NCBI GenBank assembly: GCA_950022655.1
Contig: OX465580.1
Coordinates: 4,697,122 to 4,761,121, forward strand
DNA: 64,000 bases
DNA from: Alentia gelatinosa
Taxonomy: Eukaryota; Annelida; Polychaeta; Phyllodocida; Polynoidae
Direction of reading: 5' to 3'
Under the pieces are notes generated by a model. It was not told the DNA's origin. It was given only the letters and a program-made list of their open reading frames with translations, and did not search any database. The translations under genes and the position numbers were made by a program. This document shows positions 34,445 to 44,000 of this stretch, piece after piece (position 1 is the first letter of the stretch; every line of letters begins with the position of its first letter).

Positions 34445-37015
34445 ATGGAACACATCGATACAAACATAGGGATGAAATCTTACAATTGTGATCAGTGTGG
34501 TAAGAAATTCAGTTGTCTGTCAAAATTCAAGATACACATCCGAAGCCACACAGGAGAGAAACCTCACCAGTGTGATCAGTGCGGTTGGATGTTTACTAAG
34601 TTATCAAATCTAAAGAGACACATCCAAACCCACGCAGAAGTAAAACCTTACAATTGTGATCAGTGTGGAAAGAAGTTCTTTCATTTATCAAATCTGAATG
34701 AACACATCCGAACCCACACAGGAGAGAAACCTTACAAGTGTGATCAGTGCGGAAAGAAGCTTTCTAATTCATCAGATCTGAATGAACACATCCGAACCCA
34801 CACAGGCGAGAGACCTCACGAGTGTGATCAGTGCGGAAAGAAGTTTTCTAATTCATTAGATCTGAATGTACACATCCAAACCCATACAGAAGAGAAACCT
34901 TACAAGTGTGATCAGTGCGGTAAGAAGTTTTCTAATTCATCAGATCTGAATGTACACATCCGAACCCATACAGAAGAGAAACCTTACAAGTGTGATCAGT
35001 GCGGTAAGAAGTTTTCTAATTCATCAGATCTGAATGTACACATCCAAACCCATACAGAAGAGAAACCTTTCAAGTGTGATCAGTGCGGTAAGAAGTTTTC
35101 TAATTCATCAGATCTGAATGTACACATCCGAACCCATACAGAAGAGAAACCTTACAAGTGTGATCAGTGCGGAAAGACATTTTCCCGGTTGGCAAATCTG
35201 AATGTACACTTCCGAACCCACACAGGCGAGAGACCTCACGAGTGTGGTCAGTGTGGTAAGAAGTTTTCTAATTCATCAAATCTGAAAGTACACATCCGAA
35301 CCCACACAGAAGAGAAATCTTACAAGTGTGATCAATGTAGAAAGACGTTTTCCCGGTTGGCAAATCTGAATGTACACATCCGAACCCACACAGGCGAGAG
35401 ACCTCACGAGTGTGGTCAGTGTGGTAAGAAGTTTTCTCAGATAGCAAATCTGAATGCTCACATCCGAACCCATACCGGAGAAAAACCTTACGAGTGTGAT
35501 CAGTGCGGTAAGAAGTACTCTCAGTCCTCATCTTTGAAGACACACATCCGAACCCACACAGGCGAGTTACCTCACGAGTGTGGTCAGTGTGGTAAGAAGT
35601 TTTCTCAGTTAGGAAATCTGAATTCTCACATCCGAACCCATACCGGAGAAAAACCTTACGAGTGTGATCAGTGCGGAAGGAAGTTCTCGAAGTCATCATC
35701 TCTAAATAAACACATCCGAACCCACACAGGAGAGAAACCCTACAAGTGTGATCAATGCAGAAAGACATTTACTCAGTTATACTCTCTGAAGAGACACATC
35801 CAAACCCATGCAGAAGTAAAACCATACAAGTGTGATCAATGTAGTAAGAAGTTCTTACATTTATCAAATCTGAATGAACACATCAGAACCCACACAGGAG
35901 AGTTACCTCACAAGTGTGATCAGTGCGGAAAGAAGTTTTCTTATTCATCACTTCTGAAAAGACACATCCGAACCCACACAAAAAATAGACCTTACAAATG
36001 TGATCAGAGTGGAAAGAGGTTCTCTCAGTCATCAAATCTGAATGTACACATCCAAACCAATACAGGAGAGAAACCCTACAAGTGTGAAGTTTATCATAGA
36101 AAGTTCTCTAAGTTATTAAGCCTGAAGCCCCACATCCGATCTGACACAGTTGAGAAACCTTACAAGTGTGATCAATGTAGTAAGACGTTTTCTAACCTAT
36201 CTGCTATGAAGAATTACATACAAACCCACACAGAAAAGGAACCTCATGGAAATAATCAATTTAGCATGTTCAGATGTTCATCAAATCATCCCTGTAATAA
36301 GCAATCCAGTCCCCCATCAGCATTGAAAGACAATGGAAAGATTCCTACAAAAGAAAAGTATGATAGCAGACAAAGCCCCATGATTGCTCCAACCAACATC
36401 GAACAAGGAAAGGCTGTTATCTATAGTAAATCTTCAAGCAAAAGTGCAACACCTACTGGAGGGTTGAGACAGAGCACAAATTTGATAGAAAGCCAAAACC
36501 CCAGCTGTCAGTGTAAAGAGTCCCTGAGGGTATCTGGCAGAATGAGAGTGAGCAGCAGCTGTACAAAGGAGAGTCACTACTGGTGTCATAACTGTGTACT
36601 AGGCTTTACTCTAATTGTAGACCTCGAGGACCACCTCGTGATGCACAACAAATGTTCCACTACAAGGAGTTGTCCATCAACCTTGAAAGAGAATAGGAAG
36701 ATTCATACCAAAGTAATGTCTGATAGCCAACTGAACATCCTGCATCCTACCAATATTGATCAAAGAAAATCCTTTATGAATTATAAAGCATGTAATGAGC
36801 CACATGTTTGTTACCAGTGCAAAGACAACTTTAGAAAGTATGTTGATATAACAGAGGATGCAAAAGTTACAGGACAGAGTCATCCCTTGTGTCATGCATG
36901 CGTTCGAGGTTTTACTTTACTAGTGGACCTAGAGGACCACCTTCTGATGCATAAGATATGTTCTCACAATAGGAGATCCACCCAAGAATCCATCTCAAAG
37001 AAACAGGGAAATTAA
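34445..37015 (+). CDS. C2H2 zinc-finger protein, 21 finger units plus two C-terminal Cys/His modules
   Basis: 856 aa, single exon from an ATG that follows an in-frame stop. Residues 13-600 are 21 finger units of 28 aa (pattern C-x2-C-x3-F-x5-L-x2-H-x3-H) joined by TGEKPYK, TEEKPYK or TGERPHE linkers. Eighteen are intact. Units 19-21 have lost zinc ligands (CDQSG with a final N; CEVYH with a final D; a first His replaced by Tyr). Units 5-8 are almost identical, with helix positions N-S-D-V. A Ser/Lys-rich linker (600-687) follows, then two related modules at 688-737 and 789-839, each with C-x-C or C-x2-C, a W/L-C-x2-C pair, GFTLxVDLEDHLxMH and a final Cys. The protein should be a nuclear sequence-specific DNA-binding regulator; target and effector role are unknown. 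No KRAB, SCAN, BTB or ZAD domain is visible. Confidence 0.93.
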   Translation: MEHIDTNIGMKSYNCDQCGKKFSCLSKFKIHIRSHTGEKPHQCDQCGWMFTKLSNLKRHIQTHAEVKPYNCDQCGKKFFHLSNLNEHIRTHTGEKPYKCDQCGKKLSNSSDLNEHIRTHTGERPHECDQCGKKFSNSLDLNVHIQTHTEEKPYKCDQCGKKFSNSSDLNVHIRTHTEEKPYKCDQCGKKFSNSSDLNVHIQTHTEEKPFKCDQCGKKFSNSSDLNVHIRTHTEEKPYKCDQCGKTFSRLANLNVHFRTHTGERPHECGQCGKKFSNSSNLKVHIRTHTEEKSYKCDQCRKTFSRLANLNVHIRTHTGERPHECGQCGKKFSQIANLNAHIRTHTGEKPYECDQCGKKYSQSSSLKTHIRTHTGELPHECGQCGKKFSQLGNLNSHIRTHTGEKPYECDQCGRKFSKSSSLNKHIRTHTGEKPYKCDQCRKTFTQLYSLKRHIQTHAEVKPYKCDQCSKKFLHLSNLNEHIRTHTGELPHKCDQCGKKFSYSSLLKRHIRTHTKNRPYKCDQSGKRFSQSSNLNVHIQTNTGEKPYKCEVYHRKFSKLLSLKPHIRSDTVEKPYKCDQCSKTFSNLSAMKNYIQTHTEKEPHGNNQFSMFRCSSNHPCNKQSSPPSALKDNGKIPTKEKYDSRQSPMIAPTNIEQGKAVIYSKSSSKSATPTGGLRQSTNLIESQNPSCQCKESLRVSGRMRVSSSCTKESHYWCHNCVLGFTLIVDLEDHLVMHNKCSTTRSCPSTLKENRKIHTKVMSDSQLNILHPTNIDQRKSFMNYKACNEPHVCYQCKDNFRKYVDITEDAKVTGQSHPLCHACVRGFTLLVDLEDHLLMHKICSHNRRSTQESISKKQGN

Positions 37016-37106
37016 ACATCAGAGCTTCCCTGTTTGGACACACCTTTTCAAATATAAACATGTGGCTAGGTAACCAAAATGTCTGGGTTTTTAAAGTGAG
37101 AAAAGG

Positions 37107-37112
37107 AATAAA
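37107..37112 (+). terminator. poly(A) signal of the right zinc-finger gene
   Basis: AATAAA lies 92 bp after the stop at the same place as in the left copy. Confidence 0.55.
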
Positions 37113-37499
37113 AGTTAAATATGCAAAAGTGAAGAGTGTATTCTTAATGCAAGAGAAGACAAACTACCCAATGTTTGAGAGAAATCAGAAAATGTAAGGA
37201 GATAGACTTGTTTTTTTTTGTTTTTTTTTTTATAGGTTTTTATTGGTTTGCTAGAGAAAACCACATAGTCTACCACATTCCCATTTTGGCCTTCATTACT
37301 TTAGTTTCAACATTTTTGAAAGTTGCTACATCTTAGTATATTAGTTGTGTCATTCACTATATTTTATGCCTGACATTTATGATATGATGTATAAATGTAG
37401 ATTCAGAAAGTACATATTGCTAGACCTAAGTTAGAGTTCAGAAGTATGAGTATGATATAAGAAGTTACCAATAGTGTATAGGGTAGGGTTTTCCCATTC

Positions 37500-37815
37500 T
37501 ATGGGATGGGGAGGTCAGTGGTAAAGAGCTCTGTAATACCAAGGTTGTCAGACTTTATTGATTCTAGTCCCACTGCAGCCACTTTTCTCCTTCACCCCCA
37601 GCAGTGGTAGATTTGCTGCTATGTCAAAGGCCAATCCTTCTCATACCATGTCTAAGTGGTGTGGGAAGTAAAAGAAATCTTACCTCGGTAAATGTGTAGG
37701 GGTGAGATTTGTACCTAAATTCATCACATAGATTCGATCACCACCCTTGTGGTGTAAAAAAACCTTGAGAAAGTCTGGTGAGAACCTGCAATGGTTAACT
37801 GGACATTAAATCAAA
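37500..37815 (+). mobile_element. SINE family A, decayed head
   Basis: Contains GAGGTCAGTGGTAAAGAGCT, CCACTGCAGCCACTTTTCTC, CAGCAGTGGTAGATTTGCTG and an alternative 3' part (CCTTGAGAAAGTCTGGTGAG, AATGGTTAACTGGACATTAA) also found at 59.9 kb. Confidence 0.75.
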
Positions 37816-37819
37816 CCCA

Positions 37820-38110
37820 CAAACCCAAGACTCAGTGGCTAAATTGTAGGAGTGTTTGCCACGAACATGGGAGGGCGTGGGTTCAAACCCCGGTCGGGTC
37901 ATTCCAGACTTACACAAAAAATGGTACCCACTGCTTAACACCCCCCTTGAAGATGAAGAGTTGGGGCCTAGGGCCAGAATGGAAGAATTCTACTAATAAC
38001 AATCGGAGCACACTGATATCTGATGGGACAGACTCCCTACATGGTACAGAGCCAGTAAACCTGTTTGACCAGTTATACACCCTTATGCTCATACTAACCA
38101 TGTAATAACA
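37820..38110 (+). mobile_element. SINE family C with clear B box
   Basis: AGTGGCTAAATTGTAGGAG followed by GGGTTCAAACCCCGGTCGGG gives a tRNA-like A/B-box pair. The body continues TCATTCCAGACTTACAC and AAAATGGTACCCACTGCTT. This word order resembles a SINE I associate with molluscan genomes. Confidence 0.65.
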
Positions 38111-38239
38111 ATTACAGGAAGAATGATTGGGACTAAGACATAATGTTTGCAAATAGTTGTATCATTAAGGTGGTTATTGTGTGAGAATCTATTTAGAAGT
38201 GCCGCGCTCAAATCTTATAATATAACCTAAGTTATGAAT

Positions 38240-38340
38240 CTATAAATCTAATCTTCGACTCGTGACATTACGTAGCCAACAAAATGTGTGACATAAATAA
38301 ACTCATGCTCAAACTCGTGACGTCTCCTGATATATTATCA
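38240..38340. repeat. fragment of the foldback family
   Basis: GACTCGTGACATTACGTAGC and CAACAAAATGTGTGACATAA match one hairpin arm of the element at 56.1-56.3 kb (CGACTCGTGACATTATGGAG). Confidence 0.6.
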
Positions 38341-38800
38341 GGATATTGACCAGGGTTTTGATTTTCAAGCCAAATTCTCCGATATGCCTTTAACGGGCAC
38401 CTCCAGGAGATTTGTGGTGGAGACTGTATCTCACTCTCCTAGCAGAGATTCTAGAGTCTTATATGATCCTTACACTGGTACCCAGAGCTACACAAATTTA
38501 GCTCTGGTCGGGTTAAATAAGCGGCCTCCTTGACCCAGTAGCGGGACCTGTTTGTTACTCTCCTACCAGATCTTTGGTAATGCTTTGAGAGAGTGTTGAG
38601 TCATAACCTTGAAGGCAATTTACCGTTTTCTTATTTCCTTTTGTGTGAATTTTTAGAATTAAACCACCATAAAGCCATACTTATTTATCAATTTGCTAAG
38701 CTATGAATTCCACCTTGAGTATTGAGTATGTCTGCCTTTAGGGCCTACATAGAACAACATTACCTGGATCGAGGCGTACCCTGACTGATCACATATCCAC
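38340..38800. other. no gene seen
   Basis: Mixed sequence between the foldback fragment and the 15-bp satellite. It contains CTCTCCTAGCAGAGATTC-type words but no ORF of interest. Confidence 0.4.
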
Positions 38801-38804
38801 ATAT

Positions 38805-39820
38805 CCCCACATCCTACATCACTACATCCTACATCACTACATCCTACATCACTAAATCCTACATCACTGCATCCTACTTCCCTACATCCTACATCACTAC
38901 ATCCTACATACCCACATCCTACATCTTACATCCCCACATCCTACATCACTACCTCCCCACATCCTACATCACTACATCCTACATCACTACATCCCTACAT
39001 CCTACATCACCATATCCTACATCCTACGTTCCACATCCCATATCCTACATCCTACATCCACATATCCACATATTCCCACATCCTACATCACTACATCCTA
39101 CATCACTACATTCTACATCACTACATCCCTACATCCCTACATTCTACATACCCACATCCTACATCCCTACATCCTACATCCCTACATCCTACATCACTAT
39201 ATCACTACATCCTACATCCCCACATCCTACATCACTACATCCTACATCACTACATCACTACATCCTACATCCTACATCCCTACATCCTACATCACTATAT
39301 CACTACATCCTACATCCCCACATCCTACATCACTACATCCTACATCCCCACATCCTACATCACTACATCCTACATCACTACATCCTACATCACTACATCC
39401 TACATCACTACATCCTACATCACAACATTCTACATCACTACATCCTACATCACTACATCCTACATCACTACATCTTACATCACTACATCCTACATCACTA
39501 CATCCTACATCACTACATTCTACATCACTACATCCTACATCACTATATCCCCACATCCTACATCACTACATCCTACATCACTACATCCTACATCACTACA
39601 TCCTACATCACTACATCCTACATCACTACATCACTACATCCTACATCACTACATCCTACATCACTACATCCTACATCACTACATCCTACATCACTACATC
39701 CCTACATCCTACATCACTACATCCTACATCACTATATTCCCACATCCTACATCACTACATCTCCACATCCTACATCACTACATCCCCACATACTACATCA
39801 CTACATCCTACATCACTACG
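38805..39820. repeat. 15-bp satellite (CATCCTACATCACTA), about 1 kb
   Basis: Sixty or more units with interspersed variants (CATCCCCA, CATACCCA, CATCCCTA). The left third is irregular and the right two thirds regular, so the array grew mainly on the right. The minus-strand 89-aa ORF (repeats of GCSDV) is a by-product of the 15-bp period. Confidence 0.95.
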
Positions 39821-40222
39821 ACCACAAAAGTTTAAACCCCTGGTTGTAATTGACACTGACAGTAAACATGTACATGTATTGTGTTTCAGTGAGTTCCAAA
39901 ACAACTCCCACACTGTTATAAAAAGAAGTGAAAGACAACTTTATTAACAGGCATCTGTTAGATATACATGTTGTACATATCCCCACCAAAGAATTTAAGT
40001 ATATCTGCCCAAAGAAAAAAGATACAGGCAATAATCCCCAACCTTACCAACTCTTTCCCATAGGCCGCCATAGTGAAACTAGCACCCACGTGCGTTAGAC
40101 TGGTTCCCTGCCCATATGGTCTAACTAGGCCAGGCTTCCAGGCTACCACGTGCGTTTGTTTTCGCAGACGCGAAAACCGGGTCAACATGGCGGCACTTCC
40201 GTTGACCATATTAGGCAGAACC

Positions 40223-40823
40223 CAGAGGAGGTGTGAAGCGTAGCGCCCCCTATCTTTTTGAGCGGTAATAGAGAACCAAAACAAAGCACCGCGAATGCTC
40301 TGACAAGCTGTTATACAACTCACACAGAATCCCATCTACAGATGTTTTAGAGCATATCCAGGGATAGATGCAATACCAAAAGGTCCAAAGTACTTTGTTT
40401 TGTTGCTCCATTGCTTATTTTAGATGTGACATATTTTAAAATTATGCAAATCGACCTGCACTCACTTGACAGGTGATTTAGACTCCTATACGAAAATAGT
40501 GTAAAAATGGGCTAATTAAGAACAGCTACTACATACTAACTGTTAGAGCTCTATCAAAGATCTTTTCAGATATTGATAGAGTGGCATCTAATGTATTCCA
40601 AACCACAATAGAGCTCAATAGAGCTCCACGTTTTATGCCTGTTCTGTGCTGTGGAATACAGCCTTATTTCTCATAGGCTAGGGCTTGATATAGCCAGACA
40701 CAGTGCATTGTCCAGAGCTCCTTCCCCTCTGCTGTCATGTTTGAAAGTGGCGCTCAAAGCCTGCCGCGACCGCATATATGAGTCGGCCTGGTATAGGGGG
40801 CGCTGCGCTTCACACCTCCTCTG
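40223..40823. mobile_element. 601-bp MITE upstream of the FABP gene
   Basis: Terminal inverted repeats of about 35 bp begin CAGAGGAGGTGTGAAGCG and end with the complement CGCTTCACACCTCCTCTG. The 9-bp direct repeat GGCAGAACC flanks both ends (40214-40222 and 40824-40832). The interior has no transposase. The termini look hAT-like, but a 9-bp duplication would suit Mutator-like elements better, so the superfamily is left open. It ends about 270 bp before the FABP start codon. Confidence 0.8.
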
Positions 40824-41094
40824 GGCAGAACCTGGTTTGTGTGTATTTAGCCCGACCAACCCCCATATCGTAGAAGGGGTTGGTTGCCAAACTATATGAT
40901 CCTCTGTGTGAGTCCCTACACTGGCCGCCAGAGTGAAGACAGAGTGCAGACAGAGGTCAATCTATATCACTGTCAGAGCAGAGTGGAGACCGAGGTGGAG
41001 GTTAATATCTGCGTGTGAACCTTTGCTCCTGGGTTACGTAATACTTGCTGATTGAGGGACTGGTAGTGTTTTCACGACAAGCTTCACGTCCACC

Positions 41095-44000
41095 ATGGAG
41101 GAGAAACAAGAAGGAGACCCTCGCATACTGGGAAAGTGGAAATCTGTCAAGTTCGTCAACTACAACGCCTACCTGGCGGCCATAGGTAAGCCCGATTGAC
41201 TGTTATCTGTGGGAGGTACGGCAGAACCTAGATAGGTAGATTAGCCACAACCTCCACTCTGTACCGGTACTGACTTAGATTGACCACCACCTCTGTCTCT
41301 ACTCTAGCTGCGCGAATGAAAAATTGAATTTCATATCTATAATTAGAGTAATATATGAGAAAGATAGCCTTGAAAGAGAGGATTACAAAGATACTTGAAT
41401 TTTTAAAATCGGTCTGATAGTTCAAGACTTATGGAGGAAAATCTAGTCAAATTAAGATTGAATTTGAGGAACTTAAGTACCGGATGTATAGAAAACAGTA
41501 GAAGGGCATGGCACCACATAATGATTAACACAGATAAACAGATTTATTACAATAACTCTCTAGATATTGATGATAGGGACATGATATTTAGCATATTGGG
41601 GTATATTCACATGCTGAATCCGATAGGGAGCCAAAGTGAACCCGCTCCAACCACAAATAGCCAGTCACAAAATACTATTTCCGGGTATAGGCGCTCAGTA
41701 CTTAGACTATGTAGGTTCGAGATTATATGTGTCATTCTCCAATCTTTTAGATCCAAATTTTTAATAAACTTAACAACTGTCATCGTAGTTTTGAAACAAA
41801 GTTATTCAGAGACGATAGTTATAACCTTCACTTCAAAAGTAACGAACGAGACCAAAAACATAAGTCTAGCCTCAAACCCCCATAGCTTTAGCACTAGGCC
41901 TCGTTCTTACTTGCCACCGGAAATGGTGTTTTGTAGGTGGGTATCTGTGGTTTCAGCGGGTTCATTTTGGCTCCCTATGGAGATATTTATTTTCATGTAT
42001 ATTGATGATGTCATAGTTAATTTGCATATTGATAGGGAAATCTGTAAAAAGGATGCATAGATTATGCAAAAAAGACTCAAATAATACTCCTCTCTAATCT
42101 AGGTCATGTCATACAAGGCAAAACATATCTTTGATTTGTAAATAGGAAATTGGACAGCTAATTTGCATAATTTATCTTGAACCTGAGGCCATCAAATGGA
42201 TCAGAGAATTGATAATTCAGTTTTTCAGTGTAGTTATTTCAAGTTGCTGACCTTTTACATCTGTCAAACTATGGCATATCATATATCAAATTAATCCTCT
42301 CTGTATGCTCTTTGTAATGGCATAGGCACGAAATTGTTTGATTTATTCATTTTTGTGTGATGAACCTTTCTTTTATTCAAATTGTTGCTTGATCAAGTTA
42401 TTCTGGTCATAGAAATTTTGTGCTAGTACTAAAATGAAACCCAATATGTCCTATGATTGGCTGAAATAGTGTTTGGCACTGAAAGTGGCAGAAGAACTCA
42501 GCAAATGGATGAAAAAAACACTGTGTTTGACAGAGCAGGTGACAAGGGTGTAGGCCCAGTCCAACTCCTTTGAAAACAAGTGAAAAATCTAAATGAATTA
42601 TTCCTCCATTATTCTTATATGTATATCATCAGGGAAGCCCTGAATCTCAGCTTTCAGAAGCTGTATTTTGATCTTAGATATGATAAGCGGGTGCTTGTGG
42701 AGAACCATTTAAATGACAATAAATGCGAGATTTGTTGTTTGTCGCACTGAGTGACGGCCTCACGCACATTACTATCTACTCTGTACTGACTTAGATTGGT
42801 CACCACCTCTGTCTCCACTCAGTTCTGACTTAGATTGGCCACCACCTCTGTCTCCACTCAGTTCTGACTTAGATCGGCCACCACCTCTGTCTCCACTCTG
42901 TTCTGACTTAGACTGGCCACCACCTCTGTCTCCACTCTGTTCTGACTTAGACTGGCCACCACCTCTGTCTCCACTCTGTTCTGACTAAGACTGGCCACCA
43001 CCTCTGTCTCCACTCTGTTCTGACTTAGACTGGCCACCACCTCTGTCTCACCTCTGTTCTGACTTAAATTGGTCACCACCTCTGTCTCCACTCTGTTCTG
43101 ACTTAGATTGGCTACCACCTCTGTCTCCACTCTGTACTGACTTAGATTGGCCACCACCTCTGTCTCCCCTTTGTTCTGACTTAGATTGGCCACCACCTCT
43201 GTCTCCCCTTTGTTCTGACTTAGATTGGCCACCACCTCTGTCTCCACTCTGTTCTGACTTAGATTGGCCACCACATCTGTCTCCACTCTGTTCTGACTAA
43301 GACTGGCCACTACCTCTGTCTCCACTCTGTTCTGACTTAGATTGGCCGCCACCTCTGTGTACAGTCACCTTTCTCCTTCATCCCCAGCAGTGTTAGACCT
43401 ACTGCTATATCAAAGACCAGTCCTTCTCATACCATGTCTATGTGGTGTGGGGTGCAGCCACCTTTCTCCTTCATCCACAGCAGTGGTAGGGTTACTGTTA
43501 TATCAAAGACCAGTCTTTCTTATACCATGTCTATGTGGTGTGGTGTACAGCCACCTTTCTCCTTCATCCCCAGCAGTGGTAGACTTACTGCTATATCAAA
43601 GGCCAATCCTTCTCATACCATGTCTATGTGGTGTGGGAAGAAAAAGAACTCTCACCTCGGTAAATGTGTAGGGGTGAGATTTCCACTGAATTCATCTGAT
43701 GGATTTGGTCAAACCCAACAGAACATATTGGACGTAAACTACCCCAATACAAACAAACAAAATCTGCATGAAAATTTCACCTTCCAGCAGAAGTCCTCCC
43801 AGAATGACTACAAATTGAGCTGTTTATGTAAAACCAAAGCAATCTGCATCAAAATTTCACCTTCAACCAGAAGTCTCCCCAAAAAGCTACTCATTAAGCT
43901 GTTTATGGAAATTCAAAGCAATCTGTATGAAAATTTCACCATAGAACAGAAGTCCTCCCAAAAAGCTACAAATGAAGCTGTCTACCTTTGAAGTTGTTTG

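Larger units (their letters stand above)
34115..37490 (+). repeat. segmental duplication, right copy
   Basis: Partner of 23840-27125. It includes the upstream intron end (TTCTAATTTCTTTTCAG), the zinc-finger gene and the 3' flank, and ends near TGTATAGGGTAGGG, where a family A SINE has inserted. Confidence 0.85.

Noticed and set aside
39287..39556. 89-aa ORF of GCSDV repeats
   Set aside because: By-product of the 15-bp satellite; no start context or homology.
42858..43352. 164-aa minus-strand ORF of VETEVVANLSQNR repeats
   Set aside because: The 39-bp unit is 13 codons, so any frame without a stop in one unit stays open. It lies in an FABP intron next to SINE sequence.
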